Shown here in pieces: positions 50,814 through 62,649 of a DNA stretch of 64,000 nucleotides (position 1 is its first letter; every line of letters begins with the position of its first letter). Location: contig JBAMDO010000012.1 in the NCBI GenBank assembly GCA_037074765.1, positions 62,001 to 126,000 on the forward strand, in the 5' to 3' direction. This DNA comes from Mansonella perstans (lineage: Eukaryota > Nematoda > Chromadorea > Rhabditida > Onchocercidae). Position numbers and translations under genes: made by a program. The notes beneath the pieces were generated by a model. That model made no database searches and was not told where the DNA came from. It saw only the letters and a program-made list of their open reading frames with translations.

Positions 50814-50960
50814 ATACTCAACCATCACCTCAAAATCAATGCAGCCAAACTTGCACAAGAAATCAGAAGCAATCTCTACATGAACAACATCATAGTATAT
50901 CAGCTACGGATACAGAAGAAACCCTTGCGGAAATATGTAGAAACGTGTTATTTTAAATAA
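50814..50960 (+). pseudogene. Short relic of a BEL/Pao-type reverse transcriptase
   Basis: The plus-strand frame ILNHHLKINAAKLAQEI followed by NLYMNNIIV resembles the BEL/Pao RT segment (TLxxHL...NLYVDNV). Continuity then shifts by one base: the adjacent frame gives SATDTEETL and the first frame resumes with RKYVETCYF, together matching the usual ...TEEALRKY.E...F. About 45 codons remain with a frameshift. No long terminal repeats were seen, so this is a decayed fragment. Confidence 0.65.
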
Positions 50961-53900
50961 ATCATAGCAATAGTCAGTGCCGAACCGCGAAATAGCGGGT
51001 AGCATAAAAAGCAAAGTGTTCCCGTTAGTAGAAATTAGTGGAGTGAACTATTGTAATTCGAATAGTTTTCACATTTATGAGGTTAACCGTTGTTAAGACA
51101 AAGGATTTTTGACACCAAGGATGCTTTCGGTCACTTACCCTCTCTTCCATCATGTGGTCATTTTCCAAAATCCATTTGTTTAATAATTATGTTTACATGT
51201 AATGAATTACGCTATTTAGGGTGTTTTTGTTTTAACTTAGCTTATCAACTACAGCTTTTCTCCGGGTGGTCACTACTGTTTATTTTTTTATCGCCTGTTT
51301 ATATTAATTTCTTATTAACGATATTATTGTACAAATGCAGTACACATACAAGTCGAACAATAACAATACATAACAATAACACCTTGCTAAATTTTGTATC
51401 CCAAATGACCACTGATAGCTTTCCCATTAAATTGTTTCATAACGATCACGAGTGATTACAAGGTGTTACAAAAATTTCAAATTTTCTATTTTAAATCTCG
51501 CATAACCAGAAAACAACGCTGATGCTTTTCTATCCTTCCTCAAAATCAAATCATTAACACTCTAGTGGTGGATAATTGTTCAAATCAAAGTTTAACTGCT
51601 GTTTCTTTTTCGAGGCATTCCAAAGTTAGGATTTCTAAGCTGGTAAACTTGCTTCCAAACTTCCAAAGCATAGCGTAAAATATTTTTTTTCGAGTTATGC
51701 TATTCCAAAAGAAAATTAATTGAATAGATTCATTTCTTATTCATGAGATCGATCAAAGATGAATAATTTTTTTTGCTTTTGTGACCGGAAGCAAGGTGTA
51801 ATTTTACTGACCAATTTAATAATTAAAATATGCAGAGGAAACCTTCCAGGCTTGGAACAAAAAGATTCTTGATAAAGGCAATGCTTATGCCATAAAACGG
51901 AAACAATCTTTAATAAAAGCTAAATATTTTGGCTACTACCATAAATTCGGAGCATAACTTACACGAGATACACGTATATATATATGTATCTTTCTGAATC
52001 CATTTAATCGCTGTATTTTTCATTTACTAACGTTGTTCCCGAAACGCAGTTGATTTTCATATTAAAGTATTCCTCGTATTATCAACCTGTATAAATAACT
52101 TGAACTGATTAATTTTTGTCGCTATAATTTTTCGTCTAGATATTAATTGAGCAATTTCAGATTAATTACTGAAGTTTTTTTTTTTTTTTTTTTTCAGGTT
52201 TCGTTTGCAATTTACTTCATACTTTACAAAGAAAATGTGAATTATGTGACCAATGAACAAAGTCATATCATTTATCGCGTGTAAGCAATAATAAACTAAT
52301 TGTTTGTCTAGTTTAAACACATTACTCGTACTTTGCATGTTATCTTGTTGACTTTTAGACAACATATATATATATATCCTAGATATTCTCATTTGCATTT
52401 TTCTTTTTCAAAAGGCAATGTCCAGGACGATGAAAAACGATAGATGAAAGTTCGTTGTTGCTGAATGTCGGACTTTGTGCTTTGCTCTGTTATTTTTTCT
52501 TCTTCAATATCATTCAGATGTTTGCCGCATCCAGAGCTGAATTCAATTAAATTGAACCAGAGTCGGAACATACGATCGGTTTTATACGGGAATGCCTGAT
52601 GGATGGTCTGCAGCATTCATTTTAAAAACCAAAAACCATTGTTGTTTTTTTGTTCTCAGCAATAACAACACTCAACACATTAACAGCAGAAAGTTCATTT
52701 CTTCATCTGTGATATTCTAAAGGCTGCAAAACATATTCACAGCTATTCTTGCCTCCAACCTTCATAAATCATCCGCTGCATTCCGCGATAATTGCCCATT
52801 TCTATCATCGAAACTCCAGGTTGCATACTTCTCTTCTTACAATAATATTCTTCAATCACTTCTTCACAGGTTGCCACTTCTCTGCTGAATTAGTTTTGTC
52901 AATTTTTTATTATGTTATGCTTATTGCTGCAAAATTTATCCCAATTAATTGTACCTTGATCGCTATCATAATCATTGTTAATTAAATATTGTCGTACTAA
53001 TCTGATATCTATTACTTTATCATTGTGGCACTTAAAAATATACTCACTTGTCATCTTTTATAAGCATTTTTAGCATTTTTCAAGCTGAATAAACATTTCT
53101 GCAAAAAAATTGTTCACTATAGCCTATCTGTTGCAATATTTGCTTTCCTCCTTTTTTTTTTTTTTTTTAACTGATCGTCATTACTCTGTCACTTATTATT
53201 GCATTATTGCAGAGAGAAAAAAAAAAAATTTCGTTGCGCTAAATATTTTTTCGTTCAAGGATCAATAATTGTTTTCGAAATGCTTCATGCAAACAAAATT
53301 TCGTTAGCCCTCCACCCTCCACCCCCCAAATACGATTGGTATCCTTCAACTTTCATCCATTGTATATACTAAAGTCGAATTCACACTCATATCTTGAATT
53401 TGGTAGTTCCCGCAATTTGTATTCAGGGTTCAGTCAACATATCCCTTCTCTTTTTTATTACATCATTTATTCAACTTTACTCTTTGATATTCATTATTGG
53501 AAACTTATAGCTAGTAAATTTCTCCCAAAAAAATAATTGGACAACTGTAGCTATAGAAGTACTTTTTGACCAGTCAATTCAATTGGACAATTTTTACTGG
53601 TCAAGTAATTTATATTGCACAGATTCACAAATCATATGCTGTACAAAAAAATGCGAGCAAATTTGGACTAAAAAGAAACAAAAGATTTTGCTGAAATGGC
53701 AGAAGAGAATATTTTAGATAGGAGGGACAAAATTCACATGTGTTTTGATGCTAGGAGAGTGGAAATTCACATGTGTTTTGAAGTTAAGTTGCTTTTCAAT
53801 TTTGATTTTTTGATTCATGCTGTTTCAAATGATATCTAGGTAACATCTAACACAATCTTCTCAAAACTTAACCTATCTTTAGTGATAGATTCTTCAATCT

Positions 53901-55504
53901 GAATTTTAATCTTCATTTACTGGAAACATATTCAATTTTAAGAAATCAAGTATTATCAAAGATTACCGAACAAGAATTAAAACTAGAATATCACTGGGGA
54001 AAATGACTTTTTTATTTAATTGTTAATACATTGAAGAAATAGAGGAAGAAATATAATTTAAGAAATTTTTATTGTTTTGTTGTTTAAACAAAAGATAAAT
54101 GATGCAAATCATGTTGATCTTTCATGTAAGACATCGATTATCTCATTCATTATCCAATTCAGAGCAGACAGCTATAAAGTTACCTATAATTTGATCATCA
54201 GTTTATTGTGTACATATTTCACATTCATAAGATGAGAAAAATGCATAGAATATCATTGTATGAATATCATTACGTAGAAATTTGTCTAGGGAGTATTTGA
54301 TGCTATTTTACATATCACTTTTTGTTTAAAGCTACGAAAGAATAACTCAACCATTGCTTTTACACATTGAGACGAAATGAATCCTAAAAGACAATACTGA
54401 AATCTATTGCTATGATAGTTATCTTGTATAAATTAGAAACACTTAGATCAGTAGAGTTAGTCATTTTTGATTTTGATTAAACATGCACCCTATTAAACAT
54501 GTATTCAAGATGCTAATGATCAGAAAAACCGAAAATGTACAATATTAGTTATCAAATCAGTTCCATAAAATTTTTGATAGGTTAGTATAATTATTCCCAC
54601 AAGTCATTTAGCTCTCACTCTGAAGAATGTTTACTACATGTTGAAACTTTGAAAATGACAATTATTTTAGAATTTCCTTCAAATTCAAAAAAAATTTTTA
54701 ATTTTGAATAATGATCTAACGGAGTGAAAATAAATTAGAGAATAGGTTACAGCAAAACTTTAGAATGAATAAATGTTAATTAAATAACTTCTCACTCTCT
54801 CTAATAATTTTTGCTATATACCCGTAAATTGTTTGCAATAATAAATTAGAAGTATCGAAATTAACATGTTCTTTATCACTTAGCTATTTATGCCATATAA
54901 GTTTTTTTCTTTTTTTCTTTTTTTTTTTTTTTTTTTCCACAATAAAGATTCTGGAAATGCAAAAGACGTATGACAAATAGGGTTGACTAAGAGATGATGA
55001 TATTAAAAACTTTTAAAACAATCTATTCAAGCTTGTAAAAGATGAAAAATTAAGGTCAAAAGATATACAATATGTATAGGCATGGTTGATCTTGCAGAAT
55101 CTGGAATAATTAAGAGACATTTTGTGTGAGATGGAAAACTAATTAAGGGAAGTGAAAAGCATGTATATTACACGCAATGGGATACGTGTAATACGAATGA
55201 AGAAATGGAAAAGTGTCAATTGTATCGATAATAACAGAAATCGAGTTTGGACGAAGTCATGAATAGATAGGCATGAATAGACAAGCGATTTGCAACAAAC
55301 TTAAGCAAGCCTTTAAGATCCGTGACATAATTCGTACAAGCGCATTCTCTCTGATATTTCCGTTCTATTTCTTCTTGTGCTTTCCATATGCGGTTATCCC
55401 GACATCATGTCCCCCAATATACTTCTTCTTCTCCGCTAAAAATACGTGATTTCAATATTTCAACGAATTCGCACAGTTGCACTTGCAGTAGTTACTTACT
55501 TTGC
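50961..55504. other. Gene-poor region
   Basis: AT-rich with T runs (52175-52194, 53153-53168, 54920-54936). An open frame at 51090-51455 has no ATG near its start, no splice context and no similarity. No RNA gene seen. Confidence 0.5.
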
Positions 55505-55514
55505 CTGTGTGTGT

Positions 55515-55557
<43 letters not shown>

Positions 55558-55629
55558 TATATGTGTGTATGTTTGTGTCTGCATTTGTATATGTTTGTAT
55601 GCGTATGTATGTGTGTGTATGTGTGTGTT
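55505..55629. repeat. (TG)n microsatellite with degenerate flank
   Basis: Nearly pure TG/GT dinucleotides from 55505 to about 55557, then a degenerate GT/AT-rich tail with TATG and TTTG variants to 55629. Open frames across it (Val-Cys or Thr-His repeats) are artefacts. Confidence 0.95.
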
Positions 55630-58600
55630 CAATGATGTGCACTTTGTGAAAATTGCAGCAATCCAAAAAACGAGAAATATTTATTCGTCCGGTGCTAGGC
55701 CTTCCATCCTTCATCCATCCTATTGGATGATGGAGTGATGCCTCTTTTCTTCTGCCAGAATATTTTTGCAACAGAGCGAAAGAAATTGCTTTCATTTTTC
55801 ATTTTATTCTCTGTGCACTCAATAATTCCTGTATACTCTATTCTTGGTCGAGAAAATGATGAGTGAGGAAGGACTTTGATAAAATTTTTCAAATTTGAAA
55901 AAATTTCATCAAAAATTTGATGATATGAAATGATGTTAATCAGGCCATCTGATATTTTAGAAAAGAAAAGAAAAGAAAGAAATTATATTTTGGCATAAAT
56001 GTTGATTCCTTTTTTCATTATTAAATGCACATTTCCCACATATTTTTAATATAATTGAGCTCATCTGTTAAGTTAATTTATTTCACGTTAGCTGCTTCAT
56101 TATGACAAGAATTTTTTTCAAAATTTGAAAAGAAGCATATAGCACTGTTATCTTTTCATTTGTCAAAATCTCAGCATTAGTTGTTTGCCATTGAAGAGAA
56201 AAAGCACCAAAACGGATCAGAAAATATCAATAAATGTGAGGAAAAGTATCATGTATCATTACTTTTGAATTAGGATTAAAATACATTGTTCAGTTTACAG
56301 TGCTTTATAGTTACATTATATCTAAAATTTGCTAAAATGAATTTTGAACATACTAAGAGCAGTTTTTATTTCCGCTCTTCAAATTTCGTGCTTGTAAAAG
56401 AATTGATACGGAAATTTTATCACGTATTAATTTACTCATTTCTACAGTTAGAAAGAAACATGACGAAAAATTTCTGTTGAAGAAAGAAACATCTGTTTTA
56501 ATCCTGGAAATGTTAATTATCAATAATTGTTGCAACAACGATTATTATTGCCAAACTTATCATCTAGTTAATGTCACTGTTACCTAGATATTAAATCTAC
56601 CGATCCTAGTTTACCTGGTCTATATTCATGGGATTACTTCGTATTCAGTTGATTCGAATACCACTTTTAATTTTACTTTGACTTGGCTGTCGCTATTCTT
56701 TTGGCTACCCAATAAAAGTTCAGTAAAATTGCTATGCTTTATTTGATGTAATTTAAAGAACTTGAGCTAAAATCAAAAGATGAAAAAATTCTGTGTAAAA
56801 AAAAATTGAAATTGGAATATTTCATTTGGTCCGTGAAATGCAAAATAATGAGCAAATTTTCAATCGTCATCGAGTAATGACAAGTAATGCAAGAGAAAAG
56901 ATAGCAGAAGGAGGAAATGCCTAAAGTTAAATCAAATATACAATTAGAAGTTCAAGAGAGCACGAAAACAAGCGAAACAGGACATGAAATGTCATTTTTT
57001 TTCATTATTTTATTCTTGCACTTTTAAATTCATGATCGTTTAATCTTGCAAACGTTGACCATCTGGAAGTCCCCAAAATGCAAATATTTCAACAATTTTT
57101 CAGCAGTACTATGCTTATTAATTTCTTGTTTGTTTATCAGTGTAGCAACAATATCGGGAAGATTGATAACAAAACAATGAAGCGATTTCGGGGATGATAA
57201 TATTCACAACCTGAATTTTGTTCGTTCAAAAATAAACTATTTTTTCTGTAAAGTGAGCTCTTTTCGAATATCAGCAAGAGAGTTGAGAAGAATATTGTCG
57301 TCTAACACAAATAAAATGTAACCATTTTTTTCTCTCCAAGTAAGATAGGACTTGTAGAAAGTTCGATTTTTAATCTCTCAGGATTTTTAATTCACTCATT
57401 AATTCCTTTTTACATGAAAGAAAAGAAGTTCTTTACTAAATACTAAGTGAAATGCTACATTCCGGATAATTTATGATAAGTTTTATAATGCCGCGAACAT
57501 TTGAAAGTAGTCTCAAATATGAGTTAAAATTAGTTGGTTAAAATATATCTGTGCTTGTTATCCGCACGTGAATGGATAGCTACCGTGTTATTTGCAAGGC
57601 ACAAATAGGAACACCGCGGTAGTGTCTGTAAAATGGATCCATTCACAAGAACTAACTGGTTAGTGATGACCATAATCAAACTTCCTAGCTTCTTAATAAT
57701 GAGGTACTGATTCTGGATTCTGGTTTCTAGATTATTGATGAACGGACCGAAGTAATTAAATGATTTTATGAAATAAAAATTTCTATCTGCTTTTGATATG
57801 TGTTATTTGACTTCATTCATTTATTGGTTTCTTTTAAATTAATTTCAAACAGGTTATTTTTGATTATCTATTGAATTTCGGCTGATTACATAACTAATTT
57901 ATCCATAGCGTAATCAAAACCAAAGAAATATTGACTAGAAAATCTTTAAAAAAAGGAAAAATATTATGGATACAAAATTATTGATCTCTGTTGCGAGGAA
58001 ATCTATCAACTGAATTATCCTTTTCTGTTCCTCTCAATCCGATACGAACAGTACGATGATTCCATCACGTATAAATAGGTGTCAAATGAATCTTCTGAAG
58101 CTGCTGCAAAATACGCCACAGTTATGAATCAATTGCGCATGTGGGACCTTCTATACTTTGCTCCTTGAAATGTTCGGTGGATCATTTTTAGTATCAATTT
58201 AATGATGACTTAATCATTCCTTTAAATGAATATTAGAAATGAATTTTGATCTTACAAAAACTCACCCACCCATTCACAGTTTCAGCATCAATCTCAACTG
58301 TATCCGAAAGAAAAAAATGAACGAATTCTTTAAAGAATGTTGAGTCATACAGTGCACTATACAGTCATATAACGTATACTGGCAATGCATTTATAATTTC
58401 CATCAGACGGGGGAACAGTTCAGTCCATCTTCATCAGTTCATCATCAATTCCTCTTTGCAAGAATTCTAATTTTTTATTTTCTATTCTTGAATTGCACAT
58501 ATAATTGTCGCGTGTATCTTTGCGCTCTTATATTTGCTCTTACATCTATTCGCTCTTCTATTGTGCATTTGTAATTCTGTACTTTTATACCATTTCCGTT

Positions 58601-59869
58601 ATCACTTTATCACTTACAATAAATGTCTTAGAAATTTAAGTGATCAGAAATTCCTGAATTCTTATTTCATGCGTCATCAACGCGTTCTTAAAGATAAGAC
58701 ATGTGTAAATTAATGCTCATTCACTTGAAATTTAGTTCTTTATAGTACAGTAAATTCAATTTATTCAAAATTCAAGAAATATGAAAATGATGTGGCGATA
58801 TTTGAAGGAAAGAAAAATTATATAATGCGATCAGCTCGAAAAAATTCAACAAGCCAATTTTTTAACTTTCTTATAAAGATACCAAAAATTACCCAACGAA
58901 TGTGAAAATGTTCAAATCAAATTGCATAAAAACCTGTTCTTCGCCAAAAAAATTCAGAGAATATTTTTAAGGATTAAAAACAATTCAGGCCTGTTTTACA
59001 ATTTTTTAACTACGTATCATCATGTTGTTATTGTCTTATTCTAACTTGCACAACTCTCTTCATAATTTGCCAATTTTTGTTACATGATAGAGGTAGTAAT
59101 ATAAAATTATCGTGAAAATACACCATTAAAATGATCACTTCTTACCTTTAATTTTAAAATAATGCAAGGAAAAATTAATTTAATCTAAAAAATGTAAGAC
59201 ATAGTATTAAAATATGACATTATCGATTAATTTCAAAGAGATATCTGAAAGAGGAACGTGACTCAGTTCTATTAACTGTCTCTATTCCAGTTGCTCATGT
59301 CGTATTTTAAGGAAAATTGGCAAGAACAGAATAAAATGAAACTCTTTTCAGTTGTGTACGCATTGGTAATGTCAGCTTCTACATGTTTTCGTTCTTTTCC
59401 TTTTCATTTCTCTAGAATAAGCAAAAAATGAATTAAGCAACATCTCTGTTCCAAATCACTATTTCATCAATTACGATGCGCATAAATGCATGTCTATGCG
59501 CGAATTCTAAAAGTGCGCAATTGTTTCGTTATTTAAAGTTCATATTTATGTTTCAGTTCAATGCGAAATTGTACCACCAATACATTCTTTCTATTTATAA
59601 ATTAGCCAATATTGCATTAAAAGAAAACTAAGTGTTCAAGTAAATTTGTTTGTTATTCTATATAGTTATTCTTTTATGATAATGATAAAGGAATTTTATT
59701 TCTTAATTAACCAATAACTGATCCGTGGTTGTTTTCTATAATTGTCCATGAAAGCATTTTGCACAGCGTTTTCATTCATTTCAGCTACTGGAAGAAATTT
59801 CATTCAACTTTTTATTGAAGTTTTTCATATATTCACATCTTGAATTTATTCTAAAAAATTCCATTTATA
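55630..59869. other. Gene-poor region upstream of the nuclear receptor
   Basis: No coding exon supported. Contains the hairpin at 57568-57646 and a TATA-like gtataaatagg near 58068. Upstream regulatory sequence or noncoding exons of the receptor may lie here. Confidence 0.5.
57568..57646. other. Long imperfect hairpin
   Basis: Paired segments: gtgaatggat (57568-57577) with atccattcac (57637-57646); ctaccg (57580-57585) with cggtag (57617-57622); tgtt (57586-57589) with aaca (57610-57613); atttg (57590-57594) with caaat (57602-57606); loop caaggca (57595-57601). Unpaired bases are mostly on the 3' side, including 14 at 57623-57636. It is richer in GC than its surroundings. Confidence 0.75.
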
Positions 59870-62649
59870 ATGGATATTTCAATTAATCAAAGCGGTGCTA
59901 CATCGATAGCCGCCACCGATACAACCGATTTTTGTGTCGTATGCGGCGATAAAGCTATCGGAAAGCATTATGGTGCTGTTGCTTGTAATGGATGCAAAGG
60001 ATTCTTCCGCAGAAGGTATTCCGTTTCCAGTAATCTATGCAGCTAAATTGAATTAATCCTAATACAAGACAGACATAATTGCCACTTAGCATGAATTCTT
60101 TTCTTTCTTCCTATACTTTACAATGACATTTGCTTTGGAAGTGTTAAACTTAAGTTTGACATTCATTTCATTCATTTATCGCAAATCATTTGCAATAAGG
60201 ACCACATGTACGACATCTATGCTCTTTCTAGTTTTTGCGTCAGTTCAGCAATTCAGTTCGCAGATTCAAAGCTTTTGAAATAAAGATTTAATTGTGAAAA
60301 AACAAAAGTGCTGTTCAATAGCCTATTAGAAGATGTTTGGAATTAATTAACAAGCATTTCACTGATACCGAAATTGCGTGCATTAACATGATAAAAACTT
60401 ATGGAGATTTTAAGTATTAAAGATTGGTTTTAAGTTTCTGAATAAATTATACCCAAAAAGTTATAGTTGATGGTACAGTCAAACTGAAGTTCATCAAGAT
60501 TTCCTTTATCATTTCTGTAAAATCTCTGAAAACTTAGCTATCCTCATTTCAAATGGGAATTATCATTTATACGATGAATTGGTCATTTGACGGATCACAA
60601 GGTTACTGTAACTTGATACATTCCGAATTACATTCACATATCCCATATAATTGCCATTTATAGCGTTTGGCAAAATCTGCAGTACACCTGTCGATTCAGT
60701 AAGCAATGTAACATTGATAAAGATCATCGAAATGCATGCCGATATTGCCGTTTCCAGAAATGTTTAGCAGACGGCATGAAACCGGAAGGTAAAAGTATAC
60801 CATTTTGCATGATATTTTTTACTTCATATAACAAAATTTTAAAACTTATTTCTGGGCACTATATACTACTTTACATATATCTTTTTGCCCATATTATCAT
60901 ATCTTAAAATCAAATTTTAAAGGTCTTACAGTACATTTTAACTGATACATTGTAACAGAGTCCTAATGATCAAAATACATAAATGCTTTATCAAAAACTT
61001 TTCAAAAACACTTTTTGTCATCACTTCCGTGATGTGTTATTACATTGAAATCGTTCTTTCAATGAATAAAAAAGAAATATTTGTCATTCATTGCGCTGCT
61101 TATTTCATTGTGATTTGCTTAAAATAGACGTTTTGTAACATTAAAAATAGCCTTCTTTTTATAACTTTTCTGAAATCATTTCATGTATATTTAAATAAAA
61201 ATATTTTATAGTCATTATGTTTTTAACAAAATTTTTAACAAAATTTTAAACAATTTCTCCCACGCACTCCAAAACTAGTTAGAGTTAACCTTAATCAATA
61301 ATAAATATGATGAGAGAAAAATAGACAATTACCAAACTCTCCTACTAAAGTGACATAAAAGATTCAAAGAAACTGTACCTGATGAGAACAGATTAATTAT
61401 ATGACTCATTCTAGCAATCCAGAATGAACGAGATCGTATTGGAAGCACAAAACGAAGTCGTAAAAGAAGCCTTCCAGTTCATCTACAGCCAACATCAACC
61501 AGTGCGGATGGTAATAGTGATTCAGGTAAGCATCACGCCTTGGAAACACTCACGAGAATTCATGTAACTCTTCTCCATTCTGCCATTTATTCACTCGTGA
61601 TGCTATGAATGTTTGAGAATTATCACTCAAACGTTATCATTATTGGTTTGTAGATGATGCGCCATCTTCAGTACGTGTCGAGCAACGCTACAGTGAAGAT
61701 GAAGCAACGACAGCTGCATCGCTTCGTCTTGTAGAAATGATTGTGGATATTGAAAGTAGACTTCAAGGGAATCAAAATATCAATAATATTCTTGGTGGTG
61801 ACGGGCAAGAGAATAATTCTCGGCAGAGAATTATATCACTAATGATCGGTTGGGCCAATCTATTACATCCGATTCCCGAATTGCCATTCGCTGATAAGGT
61901 TATATATTTTTTAAGCTCTTCCTGTCATCCAAATATCCAAGTATATTTTTCTGCTGTCATTTTTAAATTTTCAGGTGTTATTGCTGAAACATTGCTCACC
62001 GGCATTTTCGCTTCTACATACCGTTCAGCTTTCGCTTCCATCTACTCATATCGTACTTCCAAATGACACAGTCTTTATCCTTACACCTTTTCACTATCCC
62101 GATCTCGTTGCTATCACAAGTCGTATCTTGGATGAACTTTTAACTCCCCTTCGTCGTATAAACGTTGAGAAAGCAGAAGTTTCAGCATTGAAGGCTTTGG
62201 TATTGTTGCATCCGGATGTGACGGGCCTAACTATTATTTCACGTGAGAAGTTACGTGAGGCGCGTGATGGCGTGCTACGAGCCTTGTTTACCTACCTTAA
62301 GCAAATTTTGTCACCCAGTGACACTTCTGTACGACTCAGCAATTTATTGCTCATTATACCGTCTTTATATTCCGTCGCACAAATTCTTGCCCAGAACAAT
62401 CAACTTGGTGTCATTTTTGGACTAACTGACCAAACTCCTCCATCAAATAAACACGTCACTGTGATGAACGACTGCGTTGATGAACATCGGGATGTAAAGG
62501 AAGACCTGAACAACTTATCAAAAGATGGAAACAACATTTTGTTTACCAAAACGTCAACCTTAGTTACCAATTTAATAGCAAGCCAAGCCATTTCCGCTCA
62601 TGATAACTTGCAGACTACAACATCGCTAACAAATCCAGTCACTTTACCG
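59870..62649 (+). CDS. HNF4-like nuclear hormone receptor (3' end unresolved)
   Basis: Ligand-regulated transcription factor with an NR2A/HNF4-like DNA-binding domain. Exons: 59870-60015, 60664-60788, 61415-61525, 61654-61898, 61975-62649 (434 codons so far, phases closed). First zinc finger Cys22, 25, 39, 42 and second Cys58, 64, 74, 77; P-box C39-N-G-C-K-G then FFRR; DNA-binding end [20 protein letters not shown] and [16 protein letters not shown], very like HNF4 (QNERDRIS). Ligand-binding domain signature [20 protein letters not shown] and a helical region to about residue 370; the following about 70 residues are polar with no obvious activation helix. The donor at 62650 (gtaagt) means at least one more exon; a possible last one is at 63961-63978 (ttactttag, then KHRRS and stop), or the gene continues outside. 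C. elegans HNF4-derived receptors are numerous, so I give no symbol. Confidence 0.92.

Noticed and set aside
51090..51455. 121-codon plus-strand open frame in the gene desert
   Set aside because: It does not begin with ATG (first ATG 31 codons in), has no splice or leader acceptor and no family similarity; its composition is that of AT-rich noncoding DNA.
55388..55795. Val-Cys-rich and Thr-His-rich open frames
   Set aside because: They are produced by the (TG)n microsatellite, which is open in several frames on both strands.
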